From assembly GCA_951230915.1 (NCBI GenBank), contig OX579634.1, forward strand, positions 44,095,570 to 44,159,569: DNA of 64,000 nucleotides, in the 5' to 3' direction. Origin of the DNA: Antitrichia curtipendula. Taxonomy: Eukaryota; Streptophyta; Bryopsida; Hypnales; Leucodontaceae. Shown here piece by piece: positions 1-12,268 of this stretch. The notes beneath the pieces are model-generated. The model had not been told where the DNA came from. It saw nothing but the letters and a program-made list of their open reading frames with translations, and did no database searches. The stretch's first letter is position 1; each line of letters begins with the position of its first letter. The position numbers and the translations under genes were made by a program.

Positions 1-834
1 CAACTCTGCAGACAGTTGTTGAAGATGCTCTAGAGAATATATATTTATTGTTTAGACCAGACAGAGATAGAAAACCAATGAACTGCAGTGTTTTTTTTTA
101 TGGCAGTTCTGGCCATGAAATTGTACTGAATTTTATGGCCTGGCACCATGTGTATAGGAAAAAAAAATGGTACTAAAAAGGTATAAAATCACTAGAAAGC
201 TTTGAATGCAAAAAAAATCTTGGATGAAATTATCGAATTATGGATGAAAATTGAATTATGGATATGTGATAGGTGCTAATATGATATTTTCTATCCAATA
301 TGTGGATGTATGTTGAAATTTGGAGTACCACTATAACATTCAATATCGACACTTTGGCACTTCATTAAAAATGAAAAAAATAACCTTGCAATGAGGGTAG
401 CTAGCTACCTTGGGTATAGTATTAATGGTAGTCTACATGATTTGATTGATACCATTTACCTCGTGTCAATTTGAAAATACGTAGTGAGTTGAAAAAACGT
501 ACATTGTCAAGTGGGTACACGCCAAATTGCCACTTTTTGCTATTGTGCATAATTACTATTATTATAATGGTGAAATTTGCATTGCTTTTATTTTGTTGGA
601 AAGTGAAAGGAGGTTCTGACGCACCAAAGAATGCAACATTTGGATCTTGTATGCAAAAGTTAGGAAGGGTCCAACTTTGTTTTTGGTAGAGGTTATAAAA
701 TCATTTCTTCCACATATTGATTTTGAAGATGTATGTAGAGTGATGATGTCGGTTATAGGCAAGGTGCAATTTGGGAGATAAGGTAGCAACACCCATAAGC
801 ATGAGCGTACCCATGCGTGGATTGCAAAGTGCCT
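1..834. repeat. AT-rich non-coding DNA with a dispersed repeat segment
   Basis: No coding region is supported here; the short ORFs lack codon-like composition. Roughly 490-800 is a diverged copy of the segment that flanks the MITE at 7,854-8,267. Both copies share a stretch about a GTGAAAG-AGGTTC motif, then a TTTGGAT motif, then TTTTTGGTAGAGGTT and a CATAGAGT-like segment, in the same order. Its class is unknown. This copy serves as the unoccupied reference for that MITE insertion. Confidence 0.5.
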
Positions 835-1775
835 TTAACCCCTGAAGGTCAAAGACTATGTTTTCACCAAAAACGATTTAAAACTATCATTTCTAATACA
901 TGTACCAAATTTTATCCAAAAAAACATTTTTGGATAAATGTAAACGTATGATCTTGTGTTAAACTAGTTTGAGAAGTTGTGAAAAAATTTCAAAAATTTT
1001 CACCGTGTGGATTGCAAGATAATAACATTTGAATTGACAAAAATCCTTTTTTTGGCCCTACGAAAATCCGGGCAGCTGCACTTCACAAGGTCACATTTGT
1101 ATGAAAAAATGTCCAAAATGGTGGTGCTTCTTTGGTTTCATTCTTCAAAGCAAGTTGGCTACATGCTTGAAAAATTTCAGATCATTTGGAATTGTAAAAC
1201 ATATAGGAAAAAAATAGTAAGTAGAAAGAATAGAGAATGTTCAAAACACTAAATTGTTAAGAATTTAAATATGGAATTGAAAAATGCCAATTCCAACTGT
1301 TGTAATGTTGTAATAACCAATCTACACCCATTTTTTTTTTTATCTTTTTTCCAAAATATTGAAAATTGAGTTAAATAAAGGACTTCAAAGTTTATCTTAG
1401 AGTAGAGATTCCATAACTACCCTCAAACTAAAACTCCTCATAACTTTCATCTCATAAATCAAAATAGAATGATTAAAATCTTTCCACGTATATATAAATC
1501 TAAGGAACCAATTTCAAATTTTTATTTAAAAAAAAATGATTTTAAAGAAGTTTTTTCAGCTGCCCGGGCTGCTCACCGACCAATGAAAATGACATATTAT
1601 GCAATAACTTTTTAACCACTTAGTCAAAAGTTATAAAAAATTTTGGGCCTTAATATTACTCCTCAGGCACATTTTGTGTGAAAATTTCAAAGAAAAAAAT
1701 AAAATTTCCGGTCATAGTGAGCTGCCCAAAATCACTATGTTGTCAAAAAACGGTGTTTGGTCCTTTAGGGGTTAA
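835..1775 (+). mobile_element. TTAA-flanked TIR element, copy A (piggyBac-like, non-autonomous)
   Basis: The element body is 839-1,771 (933 bp) and is flanked by TTAA on both sides (835-838 and 1,772-1,775). The left end reads CCCCTGAAGGTCAAAGAC and the reverse complement of the right end reads CCCCTAAAGGACCAAACAC, giving an imperfect TIR of about 18 bp. The interior matches copy B (10,787-11,722) in inverted orientation along its length, and matches copy C (40,297-40,876) with an internal deletion in C. No transposase is encoded. An 81-codon ORF at 1,007-1,252 is shared with copy B but is probably incidental. TTAA duplication plus CCC termini is typical of piggyBac; the assignment is inference from ends only. 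Confidence 0.75.
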
Positions 1776-2461
1776 AGTGTGCTTAAAAGTACCTTGAAAT
1801 GCATCTCCATGCTTAATTGTGGTTGGTAGACTCTAATGTTTTTAGATTTGGACATTAGAATCAAGGTAGATTTATTAGAGTGCGATTTAAAGTGCCCTAG
1901 GATATTCCACTTTGAAAATTTGTAGAAATTAGATACCTAATCCCCCCATTTTTATTTTATTTTAAATTCATGATTTTCAATTCCTAATATCAAGAGAATA
2001 TTTTTCTAGAAAAATTTGCCTCCAACTATGCTGAGTTGCTTAAATTGACGATTATGGGTGCTCCTACCTAATCCACTTTCATTGAAATGGTAGACTTTAA
2101 TTTCTAAGAGACCAGGTTCATTGACAAATGGTTGAACATTAGGTAATTATAAGCTCACTTTAGCCTTTTAATTGTGTTTTAAAAACCAATCCCGTATTTT
2201 TATTACGTGTAACTATGAATTTTCTATTGTTATGAAAAATTTCAATTTGTTTCGTGAAAAATTGTCACTAATCTAATTTTGTAGCAAAAAGTAAAAATAG
2301 CAAAAATTAGTCCAATTAATTTGAAGTTTTTTTGAGGGGACAAGTAACACTAGAGATTAGTGTAAAAAAATTTCAATTAATTATTTTATCTTTCACACCC
2401 AAAAAAACTCTGACAAAAGACCTTCAAGTCAAATTCCACTATCAAACTAAATTTATCCATA
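1776..2461. other. AT-rich intergenic DNA
   Basis: Homopolymer-rich non-coding sequence. I see no gene, TIR or tandem structure. Confidence 0.6.
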
Positions 2462-2699
2462 TATCACTACAAGAGAAAGGGGTGTTTTAAGTATAGTCCT
2501 AGAGATAAGATTTTAAGTAATGACCTTTATAGGAGACTTTTAGCAAGAATTTATTTGAAACACCTGTCTTTTCAATAAAATTTCACTAAAAAGACATGTG
2601 TTTCGAATAAATTCTTACTAAAAGTCTCCTATAAAGGTCATTACTTAAAATCTTATCTCTAGGACTATACTTAAAACACCCCTTTCTCTTGTAGTGTAT
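2462..2699. mobile_element. CACTA-type foldback MITE with 3-bp TSD
   Basis: The element spans 2,465-2,696 (232 bp) and is almost one long hairpin. It starts CACTACAAGAGAAAGGGG and ends with the exact reverse complement; the two arms of about 113 nt pair with only a few mismatches across the whole length. The direct repeat TAT flanks it (2,462-2,464 and 2,697-2,699), the 3-bp duplication expected of CACTA (En/Spm) elements, whose plant termini are CACTACAAGAAAA-like. It carries no ORF and must be mobilised in trans. High arm identity suggests a fairly recent insertion. Confidence 0.9.
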
Positions 2700-4565
2700 G
2701 CATTTGATAGATAAAATTTTGATATTTTTGGCTTATAAGAAATTTTGATGTTTTTTTTTTCATAAATTTTGATGAAAAAATCAAAATATTGTGATTTTAA
2801 AGAATTTATGGTGGAAATAAAATTATATCAACTGTAGTGTATATTAGAATTTTAGCCATAAATGAAGGTTAGTATGAGAAATATAATTTTATAATCTATA
2901 ATTTGGATTCATTTGAAAGGAAAAAAATATTCATGAAAAATATAAAACATTGTGTTATTTGGATTTCAACTCAATAATTGAAATTTTTTTCAAAAAATTT
3001 AAAATGAAATTGAAAGTAGTCCTGTCAAATTTTATTTCTTTAATTTAAATCAAATACCAAAAATGATTTTATAGAAAGTTACAATCAATGTTCACCAAGG
3101 CATATCTACTTTGGAGATGCTTTGACCTTTAGGATCTAATTTGTAATGGCACAAAAGACGTTTGCTATCTTTTAAATGCCTTTACAAAATTTTATATGAT
3201 TGAAAAAGACATTTTTCACCCGATTTCTTTTTAAGAGTTTTCTAAACACATTTGTGATGGATTGTGTTGGAAATTCCTTCTTTATAGTATTATTGTATTT
3301 TCTATAGAAGAAGATGCCCAATCATAGATCGTTGTTTAGTCATTTTGGCAACTTCTAGCTCCTTGCTCTTGATCTTAATTTTAGCCATGAAAATGATCTT
3401 TCTAATTAAATTCAAGTCCAAATGATGAAATGAAGTTTATCAATTTACAATAGTTTCTACTCCAATTTGAAGACTTGAAAAATCCTATAAGGTAAAGTTT
3501 TATTGCACTATGGAAATGTCACTAGAAAATAATTGATTTTTAATTTATAAAAAGGCAAAGTTTTTTGGTTTATACCTTGAAATTCTATACTATTATATAC
3601 TCATATGGAGAGATTTCAATAATTTAAAAATTATTTTTGTATTAAATTTTTTTTTTTTCATTTTTTTTTCAAAAATCAAGGTAGTTTTTTGCAATACTAA
3701 CAGAATTTTTTTTTAACAATTATTTAAAGAAATATATGATTTTATCTCTTTAATATGAATATACAAATTTTCATTCTTAAATAGTCAAAAAATAAGAGCT
3801 TAGAAAGTTAGTAGCTAATGGTAGTTATGGAACCATTTTGTTAAAATTGACTTAAGTTTGAACAAGACTCTAAAAAGACAGAGTATATCATCAAATCAAT
3901 CATCCAAATTTATTCAATTCTTGTATGAATAGCTAGGTGCATTTATTATTTAATCTCAAATCCTAAAAGTCATTCATTGGACACTTTGAGTCTTCTATTG
4001 TAGTAGAAGGTTAAACCTTCAATGACATGAGGGCTTTTATGGTCAAATATATTTTTGTTTTGTACATCTAAATTATAATATTGTTATATTTTGTTTAACA
4101 ATACTATAATGTTTAATTGTACAATTATCTTTCTTTGCAAAAGTGATGGATTCATTAAATAAAAGGAAAAAAAATGCATACTAGACTAATCATGCTCTTG
4201 GACCAGGCATCCTTCACATCAAATCATAAGGTAATTTCTACTTGGGAAAGTAAAAGCAACCATAGCAAAGAACATGATTTTGCTCCAGATTGAAATAAAT
4301 TCTTTAGAAATAATCTCTTTGTACTCTACTCCACATTGGTTGAGAAAAAAAAGAATGTAGTTGCGATGGTCATCTAGCCATGATCATATAGCAAGGTTGC
4401 TATCCTGTGAGTGTGTGAGTGTGAGCTTGTAAGTCTATGAGCATACAATTTTTTTGAGTGAAAATCTATGATTGTGGATCGTGGGACCTAGGACCATGGA
4501 TATTATAATCCTAGAGAATTAAAATAGGAATGAAGTATTAAACTAATTTTTTTATTGTGTTAATA
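2700..4565. other. AT-rich intergenic DNA
   Basis: Long poly-A and poly-T runs and no sustained ORF on either strand. I found nothing I can name. Confidence 0.6.
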
Positions 4566-5715
4566 AATAGAAAGTACAAAAGATTAGATCTCTTGAGGAC
4601 AATGGAGGGAACCAACCCTTTTAGTCTTGATGTGCAAGTTGGTGGATTTAATCAAATTTTAGAATAGACAATATGGTGAAGAAAGATTGATTCTATATAA
4701 AAAGGGCTTTGTCAAACTAAATTTCATTTTGGTTGATCATTGTCTTATAGTAGTGTAGGTTTTTTGGGGGGCCAATATTAGGAGGATAAAAATAATTTTC
4801 TCTCGATATGCAGTTGTTGGATTTGTTTAGATTTTTGAGAAAAGAATTATGTAGATAAGGATTATTTTTGTATCTAATGATCTTTGTTATATTGAATTTT
4901 ATTTGGGTTGATCATTGTCTTGTAGCATTATGGGACCTCTTCAAGCCAATGGAAGGGTACTAGCATTTTCTTCATAATCTATAGGTCAATGGACTTGTTT
5001 AGATTTTAGAAAAAAAAATTGTTGATAGGAATTTATTATGCGTGAGTCTCGTTTTTGTTGATCACTATCTTGTAGCACCATGGTTCCTTTGGAGCCAATA
5101 GGGGTACTTGCACCTCTATTTTTATGTGTTGGTAATCAGACTTGTTAAGATTTTGGAAGAAAATATTTGGTTGATAGGGATAATTTTTGTAAGGAGTGAA
5201 TGTATTTACACCAAATTGTTGATTAGTGGATCATTGTCTCCTTGTGGGACTTCTCAGAGGGATCCACATCTTATGATTTGATCTGATGGTCGTTTGTTTG
5301 ATCATTGATTCACTACCCTCTTGTTGTTTAGGACCTCTCGACGTTGAGAAGAGAATTTAGCACTTAATGTCCTAACTTGCTACTTGTTGAACTTTGCTAG
5401 ATTTTTATTAAAAAAATTGGTGATTGGAGTTGTTTTAAAATAGAATGAGCTTGTTCTATAGAGATTTTGATATTTATGATCACTCTTATTTGTTGCTTGG
5501 AACTTCTTAGTGTCGAGGAGAGCTCTTACCATCTTAATGTGCTATTTGTTGAACTTCGCTAGATTTTAAGAAAAATAAAAAATTGGTGATTGGAATTTGT
5601 TTAAAATCAAATGAAGTTATTCCATTGAGATTGAGATTTTTATGATTTATGATGACTCACTCCTTTCTTGTTGCTTAGGACCTCTCAACGTTGAGAGGAA
5701 TCCCTAGCCGTGGAC
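4566..5715. repeat. Decayed tandem array, period about 150-175 bp
   Basis: A block containing TTGATCATTGTCTTGTAG followed by GGGACCTCT-CAACGTTGAGAG-like sequence and then TTGTTTAGATTTT-GAAAAAA recurs near 4,734, 4,905, 5,057, 5,228, 5,305, 5,477 and 5,650. Copies are strongly diverged, with later copies resembling each other more (the GACCTCTC-ACGTTGAGA form). This looks like an old local amplification. The array ends just before a short ATAA repeat and the TA microsatellite. Confidence 0.6.
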
Positions 5716-5742
5716 AAAATAAATGAATAAATAAATAAATGG

Positions 5743-5748
<6 letters not shown>

Positions 5749-5818
<70 letters not shown>
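5749..5818. repeat. TA dinucleotide microsatellite
   Basis: An uninterrupted TA repeat of about 70 bp, preceded by an imperfect AAAT/ATAA run. Similar TA tracts occur at 48,799-48,849 and 62,930-62,979. Confidence 0.95.
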
Positions 5819-5819
<1 letters not shown>

Positions 5820-5822
<3 letters not shown>

Positions 5823-7680
5823 AAAAAATAAAAATAAAAATATAATTTTTTAACTTTTTTGTCGTGGCGGTGGTGGTTGGATTTTGCTATGAGACAAACT
5901 ATCCCCCCTCCCCTTATTGGTGATGTGATGAATTTTCTATATAGTTAGTAAGTATAATTTCATGTAGACAAGTATAAAAATGGTGAACTAGGTGTTTTTA
6001 TCCTAATTTGAAAGATTTCAAACTCAAGTTACACATTTTTCTTCAGAAGCATTAATTATTTTTTTGAACAAATATTGTAATTCAATGGAATATTCTATAC
6101 AACTTTATTTCCATCTCCATTCATCGTTCATATCAATTGAGATCTTCATCTTTGTAATGTATACTTTCAATATCCTAGATAATATTGAAAATTAGAATTT
6201 TCATCCAAATTCTACGTAACATGGTAGTAGGTCCACGGTAATAGGTACTAAAATTTAATAAAAATAGTCAATTTGACCAAAAATTACGGATACAATCTTT
6301 TTTTAGAAATGTTCTTGAATTTTCTAATATTTTTTCAAATTTTTGAGTTGAATGCTCACATAATCTTTGTTCATTGCCGAGCTCATTGCTCAAAAACTCA
6401 TGCTTGCACACTCATAGCACCGTTGGATCATATAGTACTATATTATTAGTAACATAATATTGTATGTGATATGCAAATGCATAAAATACCATAGTTGTAG
6501 GAAAATATTTTTAAAAAATTCTATAAATAGATGCCAAAACTTTAGGAAAATATGTTTTTCAAACAAGCACAAATTTATATAGTGAAAATAAAAAGTATTG
6601 AAATTTTTTTCTATCTTTAGCATTGTGAAAACTTTTTGTCATAATTAAATAAACATTGAACACATAGGTGTTGACCCTACGTTATACTAATGGTATTCAA
6701 TCACATGACAATGATTTTACTAGAATATTTATGGTGTATACACATTTGTTTTGACATTTATAGACTAAATTACAATAGGTTAATAAAAAATAGTTAAAAT
6801 AAAAACTTTGCATACTATAGTTGTAAAATATAAAGTAATGTAAACTATTATCTAAGTTATAAAATAATCACACACTAAATCTTGAAATAAATATTTGTAT
6901 ATACGTAATAGATTATGTGCACACTCAAATTAAAAAAAACACTAAAAGATTATGATTAGTTTTTTCAAGTCACAATACAACACATTTTAAAAATATACAA
7001 TGATAATATAGATAAAACATTTTGACTGCGGTACATTTTAGAGTATTGATTTTTTTAAATTTCTACAATTTTTTTCAAATTTTTTTGGATAGCATCATGA
7101 AATGAATTTTTTCTATGGGAAGTTCTTTTTTGTAATCATTGTATAATCATTTCAAGTTTTTTGTATTACTTATTTATCAATTGAAATTATTTTTAAAGCA
7201 CCATTTTTTCAATTGGAAAAATGAATTTTTGGGATGAAACATACTTGCATTCTTTGAAATATAGAATGCTTGTAAGGAGAAATTTGAAATTTTATAGAGT
7301 ACAAATGTTGGAGAAATTAGTACAAGAATTTTAGAATGAAAGTAGATGTGTTTGTTGCATACATTGACAAAAATGAAATTATGAAAATGAACTATAATGG
7401 GGTGTTTGAGTAATTTACAACTCATCCTTTGTATTGTGTTAAAATTCACATAAATTAGATACAAATGAAAAGATTATATTATAGAAATGACCTAGAAGAA
7501 GCTCTACATCACTAGTTGGACTATATGGATTTTTCCTATTTATGGGTGTGATACTAATTTATCAAAGTCATACTATATGAAAAACAATTAGATCATTGGA
7601 TGTTGGAATATTACCATATCATAACAATTCTCACAAAAATAAAAATATACGGGACATTGGTTTTGCACTTGAATAATTGT
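5820..7680. other. AT-rich intergenic DNA
   Basis: Non-coding AT-rich sequence. Minus-strand ORFs of 61 and 95 codons are Phe/Ile/Lys-rich, as expected from AT-rich DNA, and resemble no family I know. Confidence 0.6.
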
Positions 7681-7689
7681 GGATCACCT

Positions 7690-8490
7690 CATTGGCATTT
7701 TTCTTGTCTATGTAAAGTAAGTACCAACACCAAACTACCACTCCTTGTTGTGCCTTATAACTATTATTATTAAATTGATGAATTTTTATAATTTCTTATT
7801 GAAGAGTGAAAGCAGGTTCAATACATGAAAAAATGCATTGTTTGGATATTATATAAGGTAGTGTGCTGTAATTGCGACCCTCACCTTCAAACTGACCCTA
7901 TAATTAGTTGTAGAATGGATTGTAGGTGATCCTTGAATGGACCACTTTAGCTATTGAATGCATCAAGGAAAAATTGTTTTTCTATTGCAAGAGCCAATCA
8001 TTGATCTTGATTTCCTCAAATCACTTTAGAAGTTGCAAGGGGACAGATTTTGGGAGACCTAGGGTCACAAATAGGTACCTACAACAGAAATCTTTGAAAA
8101 TTCATAACTAATTTAAAAATGCTTCAAAAAATATGAAACCACTTGTGTTACATTCGGCATCTAGTTGGCTTTCTCTAAAAAATGAGCTAAAAATATTTTT
8201 AATCATGAAAACCTATGAAAAAGGCGAATCAGCCCTTAAAGGGTCGCAATTACAGCACACTACCTTACAAAAGTTATGAAGGGTCAAATGTTTTTGGTAG
8301 AGGTTCTAAATTCATCTCTTCCACATAGGCACATATAAATTTTGGAAATGTACATAGAGTCATGATGGTGGTTTTGGGTCAGTGGCACATTTGGAGTGCC
8401 CACCTCAGACCATGTTGCCATGCATGATTTTGCACCCTCATTCATGGAATGAATCACAATAATTGTAGGTCTTCTCATGGACATTTTCCT
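7690..8490. repeat. Dispersed repeat interrupted by a MITE
   Basis: The outer parts (7,690-7,853 and 8,268-8,490) together align with 490-800. The reference copy is continuous across the point where this copy carries the 414-bp MITE. The class of the host repeat is unknown. Confidence 0.5.
7854..8267. mobile_element. MITE with AAGGTAG termini, copy 1
   Basis: A 414-bp element whose ends are exact inverted repeats of about 28 bp, starting TAAGGTAGTGTGCTGTAATT and continuing GCGACCC. Two relatives share the termini and the CTGTAAAAGCGACC-like subterminal block: 23,964-24,371 and 49,593-49,888. The copy at 490-800 provides the unoccupied site. Exact boundaries and TSD are ambiguous by one or two bases, so I leave the superfamily open. 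A 61-codon ORF inside is not credible as a gene. Confidence 0.8.
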
Positions 8491-8967
8491 TGTCTATGTA
8501 GACCATACTGCCATACATGGCAGGTTTCAATGTTCCACCATGTGACTCTGAGAATATCCTACTTGAATACTACATTCTGCACTTTGGTGCCAAATATTTA
8601 ATTAAAGTCTAAAAATAAACTTTAACACTCCAAAATATAAATGAATAGAATCAAGATTCTGAACATCTAATCTAAATTATCTGTCCCATCAAAATGAATA
8701 TTTTGGGATACATCTAATTAAGTCTATTACTATTTATATAACCTAATTTTCTAACGGAATGCAACCAAATACCTTCAATTTGAAACTATTAGATAATTTT
8801 GAAGATCACCAACCATTTGAAGTGAGTAGAGAAGACAAGATATTTATACAAGTGGGGTGGTAGGAGGTAAAACAACCCATGTGGGACATCTAAATTAGAA
8901 TTAGTAGGAGCTCAACCGCTCATAGTCAAGTCAAAATTAGGAATTTTGTTTAAAGTAAATATTTAGA

Positions 8968-9296
8968 CCTCATAAAGACATAGTAGAATAAAAAATTTCA
9001 AAAAACTTAGAAATAAGTTAATGTGTAAAATCAAGATAACTTTCATCTCCAAAAAACCGTTTGATGTTTCGATCCTTCAATCAAAAGTTATGGACAAAGT
9101 TGAGAGAGAGGGGTTGGAAGGGATATTTTCTTTGACATTTTTAAGGTGCCTCTCTGAATTTTGTTCATAACTTGATTTTGGAGTCTCAAAATCACTAACG
9201 GATTTTTGTAGATGAAATCTAACTTGATTTTTTAACTTTTATTAGTTCAAAGATTTTTGAAAAAAATTATTCTACTATGACAAAATGAAGTTCTAA
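8968..9296. mobile_element. Foldback element, GACATAGTAGA family, copy 1
   Basis: The left half (from about 8,968, containing GACATAGTAGAATAA, then AACTTTCATCTCCAAAAA) is the imperfect reverse complement of the right half (ending TTATTCTACTATGACAAAATG). The whole is one long imperfect hairpin. The same unit recurs at 34,531-34,856, and its arms recur at 46,101-46,560. No coding capacity. Boundaries are approximate. Confidence 0.65.
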
Positions 9297-10782
9297 AATT
9301 CAACTTTGAACACAATTTGTATGTTTTGACAATGAGCGATCAATCTCTCATCTTCAAATTATCCCATATCCTTTGAGGACTCAGAACAAACAATGAATTG
9401 CATTACAAAAACAACCTCTCCACCCTTCATTCTCTCTACTTGACATTAAAGGAATTCCTTAAAATAACAATCACAAAATGACTTGATCTAGTATGTGGCC
9501 AAATAATGGATTAGTTTTTGACTCAATGAATTGGTAATGGATTCAATCTCTAGATTTTTGACAAATCATGGTTACATTTATTTGTAGATTCAAATGTCTA
9601 GTCCTAGAATTACCAAAAACTATTGTCACTAAATTTAAAAAGAAGAAGCTGAACCTACTATTTAAGTATGGTATTGTCAAAAACTTCAAAAGAATTCCAG
9701 TGTTTTTGTGGTAAGTTAAGATAATTACATCTAAAATTGCACAAGTTAGCAACTCAACATCCAAATTTCCATTATTATATTGAATTATTTTGTGGGGTCT
9801 TGTTGGTAGTCAAAAGGAGATTCAAGATTATGTCAGACTGCATTTTTTGGATTCCATATGAATAAAATATTAATTTTTAAATTGCTGAAAATAAGATTAA
9901 TTCTTAAAACCGACCATAGACTCTTATGGATAATGGTAGTACTAATTTTAGGTAAGAATCTTAAGTGGTGGGTTTTAGAAATCAATTGAAATTAGGTCTG
10001 GCTACCTTAATGGCTATGAATAAGAGGCCTTCCTACTAAGGTAACTCAATTTATTCCCACTTCAATCACAATTCTGTCCCTCATGCATTTGTGGTGTACA
10101 TTTTCATTCTAAAATGTACCCCATAGTTATATAAGGACATAATTGCAATTCGGATAGTAATAGGTTCGTTCACCTCATGTTAGACACTCAATTGCTCCTC
10201 CCCCTTTTTGCTTCAGTAACGGCAGTTCCAGATTCTTCAGCCAATATGAGAACTACAATTGGAAATCAAATGCATGATGCAAAAAAATTGACATGAAATT
10301 AATCATTAGGAAAAATTGAATCCTTAAAGGGGTTAATTCCCTATTTCCCTTTGAGGAATTCCCCTCAAGGAAAATTACAACCCTTTTGAAGGTCTGTGGC
10401 CACGATTCATCATCAATGATGAACAGTGACTACCAAATTTTGTATTAAAAAAATAAAAAAATAAATCTATTTAAAAATAAAAAAATAAAAAAAGTTTGAT
10501 GTGGTCGCATTTATGCTACATTAGATTCTAAAATTTTTGATTTTAAATTTATTTATTTTTATATATTCTTAACTACTCAATTGACATGTTCTGTGCTAAT
10601 CAGGCCCAATAGTTTGTTGGCTTATTTTTGTTATTGTTTTTTTTAATATTTTCTTAAAAAAATTCTGCTGGAATTCTTTGTTGGTCTAGAACTCACAATC
10701 CCTTACATGGCTCATTTTTTTCCTAATGTCATTAGGGGGAGTTTGTTCTAGTAGGAGCCTGACAAGCATTTGGGGATTTTGC
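9297..10782. other. Intergenic DNA without recognised content
   Basis: AT-rich non-coding DNA. A 73-codon minus-strand ORF at 9,543-9,764 has no recognisable motif. Confidence 0.55.
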
Positions 10783-11726
10783 TTAACCCCTAAAGGACCA
10801 AACACCGGGTTTTGACAATATGGCGATTTTAGGCAGCTCACTACGACCGGAATTTTTATTTTTCTTCTTTAAAATTCTCACATAAGATGTGCCCAAGGAG
10901 TAACTTTAAGGCCCAACAATTTTTATAGCTTTTGACTATGTGGTTAGAAAGTAATTGCATGATATGTCATTTTCATTGGTTGGCAAGTAGCCCGGGCAGC
11001 TAAAAAAGACTTTTTTTAAAATCAATTTTGTTTTAAACAAAAATTTGAAATTGGGTCTTTAGATTTATATGTACATGGAAAGCTTTTAATCATTCCATTT
11101 TGATTTATGAGATGAAAGTTATGAGGAGTTTTAGTTTGACAGTAGTTATGGAATCTCTATTCAATCTAAGATAAACTTTGAAGTCCTTTATTTAACTCAA
11201 TTCTCAATATTTCTGAAAAAAATAAAAATATTGGATATATATTGTTTATTATAACATTTCAACTATTGGGATTGGCATTTTCAATTCCATAATTAAATTC
11301 TTAACAGTTTAGTGTTTTGAACATTCTCTACCTCTTTCTACTTACTATTTTTTCCTATATGTATTACAATTCCAAATGATCTGAAAATTTTCAAGCATGT
11401 AGCCAACTTGCCTCAAAGAATGAATCCAAAGAGTAACCACCGTTTTGGACATTTTTTCATACCAATGTGACCTTGTGAAGTGCAGCTGCTCAGTTTTTTG
11501 CAGGAACAAAAGAAGGATTTTTGTCAATTCAAACACTATTATCTTGCAATCCACATGGTGTAAATTTCTGAATTTTTTTCAACAGCTTCTCAAACTATTT
11601 TCATACAAGATCCTATAATTACATGTTTCTGAAAATGTTTTTTTTCTAAAATTTGGTACTTGTATGAGAAATAGCAATTTCAGAGTGGTTTTGTTGAAAG
11701 TATAGTCTTTGACCTTTAGGGGTTAA
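10783..11726 (-). mobile_element. TTAA-flanked TIR element, copy B (piggyBac-like, non-autonomous)
   Basis: The body is 10,787-11,722 (936 bp), with TTAA at 10,783-10,786 and 11,723-11,726. Ends read CCCCTAAAGGACCAAACACC on the left and CCTTTAGGGG on the right. Along its length it is the reverse complement of copy A, including the GGGCAGCT segments and the stretch holding the shared ORF (here minus strand, 11,345-11,554, 69 codons). Length agrees with copy A within 3 bp, so both look like full-length members of one non-autonomous family. Confidence 0.75.
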
Positions 11727-12268
11727 ATAATGTTTACTCTTCTATAGGGCCAATGAAGAAATTGTCAGTGAGTTACGTTGTTTAATGTCCAAATGTGCCT
11801 TGCTGCATTCTTGCCATGTCACATCATTCAATGAGTTTGAAGAATTATGGTAGAACCACTTGTTCTCGACTAGGGACCAATTTTTATTTTTATTTTTTTA
11901 TGGCACCATAGTGTCAAATTCCAATGTCGTGGCATATTGATAGTGGTTTAAATTTGGAGGGACTATCCTCCATTGTCTGCAAGGTGCACTGCTGCAATGT
12001 AAATAAAACACCCTGCTAGGGATCCATACTCAATCTACAAGGTGCAACCATTTCCAACCAAGGCTAGAAGAGATTTCCAACCAAGGCTAAAAGAGATTTT
12101 CAACCAAAGCTTAGAATGTGTTTTTTACTCCTTTTCAAGGTGGGGACTAGTAAGGTCACACATGTCCCAAAGGAATGAGGAAGAAAGTAGGAAGTAATAA
12201 GTAAGAAAGTAGTTCTTGAATGATTGAAATTGGAAAATTTTGTAAATTGGGTGTGGGCTCGGAAGGTG
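11727..12268. other. Intergenic DNA with a short tandem repeat
   Basis: Contains a 23-bp unit (ATTTCCAACCAAGGCTARAAGAG) repeated about 2.7 times at 12,048-12,110. No gene is seen. Confidence 0.55.

Noticed and set aside
1007..1252. 81-codon ORF as a gene
   Set aside because: It lies inside a non-autonomous repeat, has no domain, and its frame is not kept in copy C.
5749..5818. TA tracts as replication origins or centromere sequence
   Set aside because: Simple dinucleotide microsatellites without further structure; three unrelated sites in the window.
7177..7464. 95-codon minus-strand ORF
   Set aside because: Phe/Ile/Lys/Asn-rich composition is what AT-rich DNA gives by chance; no motif or neighbouring exon.
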